From the NCBI RefSeq assembly GCF_037975245.1, contig NC_092580.1, positions 20,446,501-20,510,500 on the forward strand: a DNA stretch of 64,000 bases. Reading direction: 5' to 3'. A program made the translations under genes and the position numbers. This document shows, piece by piece, positions 1-29,439 of the stretch. The notes under the pieces were generated by a model. The model searched no databases. It was not told the origin of the DNA and saw only the letters and a program-made list of their open reading frames with translations. The stretch comes from Apostichopus japonicus. Lineage: Eukaryota; Echinodermata; Holothuroidea; Aspidochirotida; Stichopodidae. Numbering within the stretch: position 1 is the stretch's first letter; each line of letters opens with the position of its first letter.

Positions 1-606
1 AAGTCGAGAAAGAGTCGGACCATTGAACACCTGGTCCAGGACGCCCTATGCCATAAAGGTTCATATCTTTTTACCTAAATCAGTCGGGAAGTTAGAATCC
101 ACCTCCCCTTCCTTTGAAACCCTGTGCACTTTACTGTGTAGAGAGTGTCCGTGATATCTCGTCTCTATATATATATATATATATTATCTACACACGATTT
201 AGTATCAAGGGCATACATGTCATCGATATAGCCCGCTTATTCGCTAACGATCAACCTTGGTCAATCAATCTCACAGTTCGTCAAAAATTATTATTATCAG
301 CCTCAAAGCATTTTCCTTCACACGAGATGCTTCATGGTCTATTTAAACCATGGATCGAGTTGTAACAACTCTATGATTTAACACGGCTGTCAATTACTCG
401 TAACGGTCTGAACTTTCAGTATAGTAGTTTTGATACAACCACTCTAAAAATTCAATATTTATGATGACATTTTATTGTTCTCTCCTTTAAATGGAGCTTT
501 GGTAGAGTTTGAACCCAAACAAAAACATATCTTTAGTGCTAAGTTGATTACGATCTCATATATGCAATATATTTTACTTTAATTTCGTTTTTTTTCTTTC
601 ATAAAG
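1..606 (+). other. Intronic/upstream sequence of the SLC23 gene
   Basis: No exon with transporter similarity is visible here. The first recognisable exon opens at 607 in the middle of the protein, so this is presumably intron. A short (TA)n tract lies near 167-183. Confidence 0.6.
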
Positions 607-3600
607 GTGATTTTTGCTGGCGTCATAGGATGGATCTTCGCGTTCATTCTTACGGTGTCGGGGGTCCTTCCAGATGACCCAGCCAACCCTTCTTATTATG
701 CTCGGACCGATATTGGTTCCGACTTTATCGCCAAAGCTAGATGGTTTCAACTTCCGTCTCCTGGTATAGCATTCTCTTGACAAGTTTTCATGATATCGTA
801 AAGATGATGGGATATTACATATTTAAGACAATATTTTGTCCAATTGCTGGTAGACGCGCTTAACCATTATCAATGCTAGCTATAAGAACCATTTCTTCAT
901 AACTCACTTGTATCACCTATGGTGATACTGAGGCCCAAGTTCAATTCTAACCTTTTAAAAAAATAACCTTTTCCAGTATTCTGCGTATATAATGACTGTT
1001 CGCAACTTATACACCAAGTTCTATATATGTTTTACATTTCTTTACCCAGTTTTGTAAAATTTGGTAAAAGTACAACCGGTGCAGTATCTATATGTCTATA
1101 CTATATGTCATATATATATAGTATATAATATATACATATGGAAGGACTATTCAATAGCGATATACCATAGTTATTTATTTTTGGCTTTCAGTCACCCGTC
1201 AATGGCCAGTAATAACGTTCGCAGCTTTCTTTGGTATGTTCGCCGGGATCCTCGCGTCCATAGTTGAATCACTCGGAGATTACAGCGCATGCGCCAAGCT
1301 GTCTGAAGTACCCCCACCTCCCCGGCACGCTGTTAACCGTGGTATTTTTGTGGAAGGTGTTGGATGTGTGTTGTCTGGTCTCTGGGGAACTGGGTCGGGA
1401 ACTGGGACATACAGTGGTAACATCGTTGCAATAGGAATGACAAGGGTACTTATTTTTTTAAGTTCTTTCAACGAAAAAGAATATTTAGAATGAAAGTTGC
1501 CTGAATGTGTAACGACTTGTATGAAAGGTAAACTATAAAGAATAGAATGTAAAAAATGTCATCAAATGCTATAAAAAAAATTGTCAGTGAGGAAAGAAAA
1601 CAAAAGAAATTGTGATACTTATAGACTATTATAGATCAATTGCATTTGTAGTGAGACAAATGTTAAGCATCTCAACGATGATAAATTCGCTTCAGTATAT
1701 GATGGTAACATATACAGAAAGATTGTCGGCAAAATAATGTTTACATTCAAACGGGATTTTTGAAATTTTATTCTACTGATATCTCATCGACACTGATGAA
1801 AATAAAAGGCAACTATCAAAACTGAAAATTTGTGGGACACAAAAATATCGGTGTCGTATGAGGTCGCTATTTACTCATTAATTTTCAGAAGTCATGCTTT
1901 ATAAATCACATGTATTACTTAGATGAAGAGGTATGTGTTATTGGTACATGACTTGCTAACAATTCGTGCTGTTTTAACGGGTTTTTCTTTGAATTCTTTT
2001 GGTCCTATTTCGTAATATAAATTTGCAAATTGTTTTATATTTTCGGTTCACAGGTAGCTTCGAGAAAGGTAACACAAGGGACAGCGATATTGGTGATTAT
2101 TGTTGGGTTGTTCGGAAAAGTAACGGCCTTCCTAGCCTCCATACCAGATCCAGTGATCGGGGGTATTTTAGCTTCTATAATAGGTAACGTGGATGACGAA
2201 GTATTTTTTTAAAGCAGCATCCATAGCTGTATTAACCGCCTTCCAAGAGTGAAAGGGTGGAGGGGGGGGGGGGTTGGAAATCATAATTTAACTTGCAGAA
2301 TCAACCAAGATATTTGTAATCTTTAAAATGACAGGAAACTCTCAAGATAACAACAATGAAAGACTACAATTCCATTTACAATGTTACATAAATAATTAAA
2401 CAATACAATGAATTGTGACGATTATTGAGCGCTGAATATTACTTTAAGTGATGTAGGTATATATGTATACAGTCTTATACAAAACTTAAAGGAAATAAGT
2501 CAAATTATGAAAACTGGGAATTCAAACACTACTGTAAGCTTTCATGAAGCCTGCTTTTGTTCTTTTCCCTTACTGGTCTCCGTGGTATTTAATTCAACAG
2601 CTTCATTGTTTTAAAAGTTGTATCCAAATTGGGTGTAAATTTTGTGTCACTACAAATACAATACAATTTTCTCCTGCCATCTTCAGGGAAATTATGGACC
2701 CAACTCACCACTCCCTCCCTGCCCCCCCCCCCACCTCCCCATCTATTAAACCTCATTGTGCCCCTATCGACACGTTTGAAGATGCTACCACAGTAATCGT
2801 CTGCGTCATATTTTATCGTGAAAAGTCTTCTATATTCGTTAAATATTTACAAAGTATACGACAGAACGTATTTCACCCTATTCATCTATGGTACAAGTTC
2901 GTGTACGAAATTGTTCTTTATCTGGAAATCCACTCTCTACCTCCCGCTTTACATTCGTATATTCACTCTCTCTGTATGTTCTCTTATTCAGGAATTTTAC
3001 TATCCGTTAGCGTCACAATACTTCAAAAATCTGACATGACGTCACCCCGCAATTTATTCATATTCGGTATTTCAATGTTCAGCGGGTTGGCTCTGCCCGA
3101 TTTTCTGGAGAAATATCCAGATGCTATTAAAACAGGTAACTTATGTAAGAATTTTAGTAGTTTTAAGATTATATCAAATTATAAATGCAACCACTATCAA
3201 ACAAATTGCCAACAACTCACACACAAAAAGAAAACACATTTGTTACTGAAAGATAATTTGCTCCTGATAAAAACAGAATAATTAGGGATTGATCAACGGC
3301 CTACCATGCGTTTATAGCAGGATAATGTACGAACTCAAGCGATGCACGACGCCGTAGGCCGAGTGCATCCAGGTGTCGGGTTATACCCGTAGACTGTTGA
3401 TTAACCCCATTCATTCATACAAAGTACTAAACCATCTCAGAATGTTAGTTTAATAATAATAAAAACAAATTGAAAGAGATATAAACAACAATTGTCTCTA
3501 AAGGGTAGCCGTTTTCTTTACTGTTATTATATTTAAGAGTCTCAAAACAATGTAAATGCCCAAATAAAACAACAAGAATTACGATAATTAGGCTATACAT

Positions 3601-4807
3601 TGAACAACACTGGTTTGTACAGCATAACGATTTGACACAAGGGCACACTGCGCCTGCGTCCAGTTGGCATAGCAACCCAAAACGATGTGTTCATGTTAAG
3701 AGGTGTACGAGATACGTAATAAGTATAGTACACCTTATAAATGTGCTAATATTTATAGCTATTGTTGAATCGTAAACACATGTGAACAATTCCGTCAAAA
3801 AAGTTAACATTCGTAGTATATACAATGGGTATCACATTTGATCGGACTTAAATAGGTTGTGAATTGCATACCGCTTCACTACTTCGTTACAAACAACTGA
3901 GGATTTTGGTAAATACAACATGTATCTACAAGTATAATACATGAATCTTTAAAATGATGTAAAAGCAGTAGTCTTTTTGACCAGTATTTCAACCGTCCTT
4001 GAGCATTTTGATCATTCCATTGTGTTTTTTCCTTTGTTTATTTTCTGAAGGTTCCGATCAAATCGACCAAATTCTTATTATTCTGCTCAGAACTGGAATG
4101 TTTGTTGGGGGCGTGGTCGGTTTCTTCTTAGATAACACCATCCCAGGTAAGAACTAGAGTAGAAATTTCAGTGAATCCTGTAATAAAATCTCGTAAATAA
4201 TTGTGACATAAATGGTTAGCATGTTGAGATACAAATGTATGAGAAAAATATATATAAGTATTACTATAGTCGTTACGTCATTTAGCCAGAACCAAAAAAC
4301 AAGCACATTTCAGGTTCAACAACATCATTATTTATACGCCCTCCACCCCAATCCCCCCCCCCCCCCCTCATCTGTTCATCTATCCACCGTGTGTACAAAA
4401 CTTTGGAAATAGACACGATTATGTTTGTGCCCCTTCTTAACTTGCTGACGGCCCTCTTCAATTGCCGGTGCCCCTCGAACTCATACTTCCTGGCCACGGC
4501 CCTGATAAGTCTTCCAGTGCCAAGAAACAGGCTAATGCACACAAAATAAAAATGAAATAATAGTCTGACGTAATGAAACTTTCGGGAAAGTCTGAGGAAT
4601 TTAAGCGGTTTTATCTTAACATTTGATCCATTTCCAGGAACAGAGCAGGAGAGAGGGATTTCATTACGTGAATTGGGAGAAAGAAGCTCGTCAACTGAAC
4701 AGTCGTCGGTGTACGATATACCGTTTATAACAAAGCGCATTCGTCAACGTCCATGGACACGGTTTATTCCAGTTTGTCCAACATTTGGGTCGTCAACACA
4801 GAATTAG
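607..4807 (+). CDS. SLC23A: SLC23-type nucleobase/ascorbate transporter, 3' part (six exons)
   Basis: Exons read as 607-763, 1192-1445, 2054-2183, 2992-3135, 4051-4146 and 4638-4807 (stop TAG), all with AG/GT borders. They join in one frame of 317 codons including the stop. The product matches the C-terminal half of sodium-dependent ascorbate / nucleobase transporters (NAT/NCS2 fold, multi-pass plasma-membrane proteins). Recognisable blocks are [28 protein letters not shown] followed by PPPP and [43 protein letters not shown], and a short cytosolic tail. Family members are about 600 residues, so roughly half is missing upstream; I saw no further exon in 1-606. The NAT signature region reads [10 protein letters not shown], which departs from the usual [QEP]NxGxxxxT[RK]. 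A candidate AATAAA lies at 5236-5241. The substrate (ascorbate or nucleobase) cannot be decided from this half. The gene is tail-to-tail with the plexin pseudogene. Confidence 0.93.
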
Positions 4808-5729
4808 TTATCAATTTGTGCTTGGATTTGCCTACCTATACTTCAAGTGCAGATGCAAGTTTTTTTTTCCACAACTGACTTGTACGAATACATTATACAT
4901 AACATATTACAATGTGTATATAAATCAGGTGTTATACAAGAAGTGTTCTATAAAACCTTAAAAGCATAACATATAACAATGTGTATTACTCAGGTGCGAA
5001 GGAAGTGTTCTATAAACCTAAACAGGTTTTTAACAGAGTAGAACACTCCCAACCAAAAAGATACATACGAAATATCTTATTCATTTATACATTTTTGTTC
5101 ACAATTACACTAATATTAATTTCATACCCTAAATGCCTTGTCGAATGTTGTAAAATAATCCGGGTGCTTGCTATTTAGATACATAACATGAATACAATTT
5201 ATAAGCTCGAACAGACTTATGAGAAGTATAATATTAATAAAGTTCTAAGCATTCATTAAGTTGGCATTCTTTTAAAAAGTAAAGCACAAATTTACTCACA
5301 AGTGTCACACATGCTCTGCAAGTTTGAATTTGTTAACATGGAGAGAAGGTATACGAGCCGGAAAAAGATCATGTAAATCATTCATGTGTCACTTGCGAAG
5401 TATATTAACAAAGGCATGCATTCCAAACAGACCTGTCGATGATGTAGAGAATTGTCATGTAATTGTATATATTTAATAAAACAACAAAACCTAATAGCTA
5501 TTATATGTTATTGTACCTGGTCTGATATCCTCTCCATATACAAAGAAAATAATCCCCAGAAAAGATTAATTCAGCAGATGAAACATAGTTGAACTGTAAG
5601 TAAAAGTTAAAAATGTACATGAAAACTTACTTCGCTAGGGTGTTATATAATATACCACATATCAGGTGTGTAATGTGCTGATCATTAAAAATTACAAATC
5701 AAGCTTGAAATATAGATCATTGACTTACT
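4808..5729. other. Convergent spacer between SLC23 and pseudogene A
   Basis: This holds the presumed 3' UTR of the transporter, with AATAAA at 5236-5241 and a second one near 5473. No plexin exon homologue (E11-E19) is visible, so psi-A has lost its whole 3' half. Confidence 0.6.
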
Positions 5730-8700
5730 TATATATGTTGTCATATTTCCTTGCGCATGCGGTTGTAAATGTTTCTGAAGCAAATGAGTAAATTCCATTA
5801 TTTTCGCCTTTAACAATATTTCTTCATGATATGATTGAGTATTAATTGTTATCGAATTACCACATAAGCGTCTCATTTAATGTGTTCATTGATAAGATGA
5901 GCTGGTAACATAACTTTATCTTTATGTCCATTGAATGGATTATCACAACTGAAACTTGAAACGTCTGTTGGAGTAAATATAAAAAGTAAAATAGGTGACA
6001 GCAATGAAGGTATGACTATAATTATCGAGTACAAATAACAACTCATTATTGTATACACACAGATGGTTATTACTGAAAAATATTAATAGAGTTATATGGT
6101 AATCATGATCGTTTTCAAGCATATCTAATAAGTTATGCACTCAACATAGTAAAAGTATCGTTTCAGATTAAAACATTATGTTATGAAAACATTAACTTGC
6201 TGTCAGGACTTCACTGCCGGTTGTTGGCATAAACATAATTTAGAAAATACAAAACACTTTATAATAATGAGAAAGGTCTGACACCCCTAACATAAATCTG
6301 TTTGGTGGAATTTACCAAGGATGAACAAATTTAGTAATGTGTTTTATAGTCAAAGAAACTATTGCGTTATGATAAGTTCTAATCAATTCACTTTAATTTA
6401 CATCATCTGAGATTTATGCCATTATAAAATGTAACACTTTATCATTTCCAGCAGTGATAATCACAGCTGCATCTGCTCTACGAATCAGTGGACAGCCATG
6501 CACCCTGTGAACAAACAAGAAGATGAAACAATATATTCATCGTAATATCATCTTTACTATTTATAATGTTTCAGAAAACCAACTATCATGCATGTGGAAT
6601 AATGAGCTCATAAGCGCGTCCATAACAATTTATTCCACAAAGTTACATTTTTTCCTTCTTCGAATTCAACGTTTAAATTTGTAGGATAAGATAACTGTGT
6701 GTGTGTGTGTGTTTTTCTTTTGGATAATGATATAGTATGTTATACAACTATAAAGTCATCGGCAGCACAGCGATGTTATATTCACATTAGCCAAAATATT
6801 CCAACCAAATGCATACAAATTGAAAGCATAGCCAGTCAACTAGTGCAAAAAGTAACATTTCAAAATTTGAATATGGTACATTTCGGAAACAAACTCCAAC
6901 TTCTAATGTTTTGATTTGCATTTTGTGGAACTGCGACTGTGTTAATTATTACGATTGTCACAGTTTTAAGAGTATCTTAACTTACCTCTCTACTCGAAAT
7001 TACATCAACTATAAGCACAGCTTGTTTGTCATCCATGCACTGGTTACTATTGAGACACCACTAACAGTCGTATTTTTTACTAGCAAATTCAGACCAAGAA
7101 TACAAACTTGAACAATTTATAAAAGTGAAGTGAAGTTGTGGCAATTGTATATGTGCGACTATCTTCTGTGTAACGTAGCTGCGATTCAAGCGTTAGAATA
7201 CCTAGAAAAAAAGCAACATCTCAGACGCAAGACATATAATTTGACAGTTTGACATTATTGGTAATCTTTTCCCAATTCAAATGATTTAATATTCTAAAAA
7301 CAGTATTTATACTATAACAAGCTGTGATTTCTCATTTATGAACTGTGGATTCATAACAATATTAAGTACCCGCGGTTAGTGTAGGCATTTACCTTGGTTT
7401 TTTCATCGTAATAGTCACATGGGCATAACAAGGTAATGAGGATAAGTCCTACATCAGTGTTGCTGGTTGTGACCCAAGCACACTTTCGCTTTCCACATAA
7501 GCACATACCAGACTTCCATTTGATATTTAGCGGCAGAAGTTGGTAACATGAATAGCTATCTAAAAGAAGTAACGAAGGAACAAACACACGTCTTATATTT
7601 CAACTCATGCTAGCAGGCTAGCAGATATAGACACAGTCTAAAAGACGATATTATGACTGTGATTAACGTAATATAGTACTGCTTAGAGTATCCACAAAGG
7701 TTTTCAACTATCATATGATCAATTGCTCCTTCCAAGTCTGTTCTCACCTACACATATTCTTGCGACGTGCATGCGTTTCAATAGAAGATAATTGAAAACG
7801 TTGAACGGCGGTGATACTATGTTAGCTTTGGTAAACGGGAATGGCCGATATTGTTATATATAGTTCTTTTGTTCCCTCCGAGAAGACTCTGGATTTTCAC
7901 AGGTGTGACAATAATCACATGGAGATTGGTCACTGATGAAGTCAAACTACAGAACAAAGAAAAACTCCCGGTCAAAAGTCGCCATACAAATATATGACAG
8001 TTTACGTAATGTCGTATTTTGAATGGGTAAACGTATTCTGTGTATGTCGTAGATTGCAACAAATACACACGGACGTATGGTCACTTGTCAATGAGATATA
8101 TAAAACAATGATTCCCTTACAAATGTGATAACTTTGAGACTAAAAAATATACGACATTCCTTGTACTGAAATTGCGAATCACATTGAATACACGACGCAT
8201 TTGTACATTTCTGCATGGCATTTCGCCGTCTCTGAAGAATGAGAAAGGAGTAAAGTTTAACTTACCACGGTGATGCCATTGTACTAACATTCCGTCAACC
8301 TAATCCCACTAATCGCTGTACTATCTGTTCCCTGTTGAGTACAGACTAATCGTCTGTCATAGAATGCTTGATTGATTTCATCTACAGAATAAATACAGAC
8401 TGCTGAGTGACTCTGACTTTGAAAATGATACCACCGGTAAATCCTTTACTTCTTCATCTCCATCCAGAGAAAGAGAGTCAAGGTGCGCAGACTGGATCAA
8501 GTTGCTTGCATCATTCTTGCTCAATATAGGAAGCAAAGTATGGATTACCATGACAAAGTTGAAGTAATTTAGATGTATATGTACTAGGAGATCCATCCAG
8601 GGTAAATGGGGGTATTGTTATTTCAACATCTTCAGAGGTGACTTTAAGTATTTGTCATCTGGTCGAGAGCGTGATATTAATATTGTTGATACCATTGGTG

Positions 8701-9322
8701 TACCTCGTAACCAGTCACCATATGATGGTGACTGACAAAATAAAGGACCCTACACATGGCTCCATTAGCAATAAAGCCAACAGCCAGACCAGATGGTGTA
8801 TTGGGTACGACCTCTCGAATTAAATCATCATATGTAACATTTAGACTCACAGGATCCCTGATGTGACAGGCTCCTTGATAAATACTCCCACATGTGATCA
8901 GACTATTCTGATGAACTACAATAACTTTGTTGTAATTATCTGTAGCAGTCTTTGGTTCCTTACAACTAAATCGAGGGGGGTCTACACTCTGGATTGTCAT
9001 CAACAGGACCTGTTTGTTCAGATTGTATTAAATCTAAATCATTGTTTAATTTTTAAATGTAATTCAGTCCTTCGATATACAAACTACCATCACTATGATC
9101 CAGGTATTGGTTTTGCAAAACAGAGTTGTAATTAGGAATTTGGAAAGTATTATAATTCTGACTTGTAACAGCCTGAACATTTGAAGAAAGCAGTTACAGT
9201 ATACAGATATTCAGGAGCACTGAATGCAATTCAAGCAGCTGTATGATATCAACGTCATCTATTTCTGTTGGAACGGTAAACATGTTGGTTGATTTCCGGC
9301 ATTGAGTTCTGTGCAGGAAATT
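5730..9322 (-). pseudogene. psi-A: decayed 5' half of a plexin-like gene
   Basis: Minus-strand remnants appear in the order of the intact copies. E1 (signal peptide and Sema) lies at about 8266-9322, an E2 fragment at 7865-7935, E6 at about 7395-7590, E7 (PSI2) at about 6960-7090, E8 at 6450-6498, E9 at about 5870-5964 and E10 at about 5730-5800. E1 still shows [20 protein letters not shown] and [17 protein letters not shown]. However, the ATG equivalent is changed (ATG to ATT), stops interrupt the signal peptide and the first Sema strands, the frame shifts around 8983-8990 in a C run, and the conserved GDPDF...LP stretch is missing. The E1 donor (GTAAGT) survives at 8265. E3-E5 and everything after E10 were not found. 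It is the leftmost, oldest-looking member of the tandem array and is not expected to make a receptor. Confidence 0.85.
6695..6713. repeat. (GT)n microsatellite
   Basis: A short GT dinucleotide tract in pseudogene A. Confidence 0.8.
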
Positions 9323-10546
9323 AATATTGACTGTTTTTCCTTTAAAAAGTTATTTCTCAATTGCAGTACAAACGGTCCATAAGATGTTCTTTGGAGGGGG
9401 GGGGGGGGGGATATTAAAGAAAATAGCCCATGTGCTAGGTCTTAGACTGTTACGTAACGATGGTTGTCAGTATTAAGAAAAAGAATACTTGAATTATAAA
9501 AGTATATTCCCAAACTCAAAAAGGAAATAAGAAAATATATATAAAAACCTATGTAATTGTTATGTTGTTTTCTATTCCAGAATCCAATGGTCACTAAAAT
9601 ATAGTTATACATATTAGATCTCTCAATCTTTTTGTCACTCATACCTTTCCGACTTGAACACACTTCCTTGTGAGTCAATAAAATTTTGTTTTATTGTGTA
9701 ATGTTCTTAATGTTCCCAAACTTGTGGTTTTATCACACAATATTTTGTCAGGGATGTCCAGGTATATTCTCTTCATATCTTTCTTTCCCTCTATTTGTCT
9801 AATCTATTTTGGTGTAGTGTTCGGATGGTACGAAAAAGCTTGAGATAAATGTATTTATGAAAGAAAATATTAATAATATAGATATATTTCAAATTTTAAT
9901 AGGATTCAGCTATGTGTCAATCGTCTGGATAAGTGAAAAATAACTGTTACATTGAGTTACGTAAGGTATAGACTATAATAAAACATAAATGAACACCCTA
10001 AGAAAAGTCACTTCATCAATCAAATAGATTCCCTTCATTTTCCTGGGCTAATTCTGAGATTCATCTTAATATAACACAGATTATGGAAGTATTCCATTGC
10101 GTGGCATGCACCAGTTGTAAGGTATTGCTCAAACGTTGACGTTTTGGATGAAATTTACACACACAAGAAGACTTTTAGTGTTCAAATCAAGCAACATTCA
10201 ATATTTAATCTGATTTATTCTAATGACATTGAATAATCTGTTCAATCTCTGTTAATATGATGGGAGCAAGGATTATCACTTTGGTCGTCCTCAGCCGTTA
10301 TCCGTTCGACCGAGATAGTAGACACGTCAGCAATGATATGTTAGGCTATCAATGCGGTTTTTATCCGGTTTGTCTCTCTCTCTCTCTCTGTGACACCTAT
10401 ACCTATGATCATAATCCTGATTTTTACTGTTATCACCACCAAGATAAGATCAGCACCAAGATAAGATCATCAGCATTGCAATCAGCATTACATTACCAGC
10501 ACTAGTTATCAGTAAGAAATGAGAAATTTCTCAAAATTTCTCAAAC

Positions 10547-10548
<2 letters not shown>

Positions 10549-10608
<60 letters not shown>
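10549..10608. repeat. (TA)n microsatellite
   Basis: An uninterrupted TA tract of about 60 bp in the spacer. Confidence 0.95.
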
Positions 10609-10609
<1 letters not shown>

Positions 10610-11236
10610 TGTCGCGCGTTACGGAATAACAACAATGAACTTAATACAGCAACCAGTTTGAACCTGCAATAGAAAGTATGTTTGTCGTTCAGTGTTCTCG
10701 TTAAAGACCAGAACAATTCCCACAAATGGCCGAGTTACCAGGCACCGCTTACTATTTGTCTAAAGGAATTGTAACACAAACCAGAACACAACGTTTGTCC
10801 TCCGAACGACTTGCTGTTGATGTAATAGTCAACATGTGGGTCGCAGGGAGGGGGGGGGGACTCGACTTTATTCGCAGAGATATTTTCAGGTAGAAATAAG
10901 ATTAACTTAGTAAACTCGGCAAACCCTGATTTCATAACATTCTAAAACATGAATAATACTTTAATACAATAATATGGAACAATCAGCAGTGTGAAAATCG
11001 GTAATGTAGCTGCTAGATTTTATTCCTGATATGTATAGTTTTAAGTATCATAAGAAGACGATGAAGAAAAGTTAAAAATAAATTAACTACTTGAACACAA
11101 CACGTACTTCTCTACCAAAGAAAGCTATTTACAATCGAACCTTATATTTCCTTTCTTGACTAAGGGCACCCTGCCCAAGAACTATTTAAGATGTAACTTT
11201 TCATCTAACTATTGGTCTTTGATAATTAATTTATCT

Positions 11237-11906
11237 TAAAAAAAAACAAATACAAACCCGTGAACGTAAGAAGGAGATATTTTTTGTCAAAGCATATTAA
11301 CAATTAAGAACCTACTTTATCTCAAATTCACCAAACAAATCCCAGCAACATGAAAAGACATAAAAAAAAGTTACATTTGTTATGATGACCTGTTTATTTT
11401 AATCCGCTAATAAACCATATCCCCATCAACCCCATGTAGCCCGTTGCGCTTTACAACAACCCTATTTAGCACACCTTTTCCCCTTCACCCTAGAACTGCT
11501 CCCTCACCAAGACCTGTTTTTGTCTCACTCACCCCTTTCTATATTCGTACCTTTCCCACTAAAACCGGTTTCCTCAACCCCTCCGCACCCCTCTCACCTC
11601 ACCTTACTCCCCTCGTGGTGGGTTTTAATCCCTTGTCCGATACATGAACGATGCTTGTACCTTCATTGTTCCGCATTCTCTCATTTTTGTACTCATGTAT
11701 TTGATCCCAAAACTGATTCTCGAGGGGTTCATTCAACCCTGCTCATACCTCTCTCAACCCCGCCCCACCTCATCTCTCTCCTCTCTCTCTTTTCTCTCTT
11801 TTTTTCCCTCTTTTTTCTCTCTCTCTCCTCTCTCTCCTCTCTCCCCTCTCCCCACTCTTCCTTCTCTCCCCTTCCCTTACCTCTCTCCCATCTCTCACAT
11901 CCCATT
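11237..11906. repeat. Insert directly 3' of gene B, ending in a CT-rich tract
   Basis: Against the C and D spacers, about 670 bp are extra here. Flanking sequence GGTCTTTGATAAT on the left and TTCTTGATTAATC on the right is continuous in the other copies. The right third (about 11760-11905) is a nearly pure C/T tract. The insert begins only a few bases after B's stop codon, so B's ancestral 3' UTR is displaced. No terminal repeats were identified. Confidence 0.7.
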
Positions 11907-11915
11907 AATTCTTGA

Positions 11916-29439
<17,524 letters not shown>

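Larger units (their letters stand above)
9323..11915. other. Spacer between pseudogene A and gene B
   Basis: The part at 9390-9760 resembles the sequence upstream of gene B (about 29.49-29.85 kb). The part at 9760-11160 resembles 31.69-32.9 kb and 50.77-51.95 kb, so this is a shortened copy of the array spacer. The interval equivalent to about 29.9-31.6 kb is missing. An AATAAA on the minus strand at 11018-11023 is conserved in the other two spacers. No gene was recognised. Confidence 0.7.

Noticed and set aside
2544-3281. 245-codon plus-strand open frame
   Set aside because: Only 2992-3135 matches the SLC23 protein. The rest runs through flanking introns and lacks similarity.
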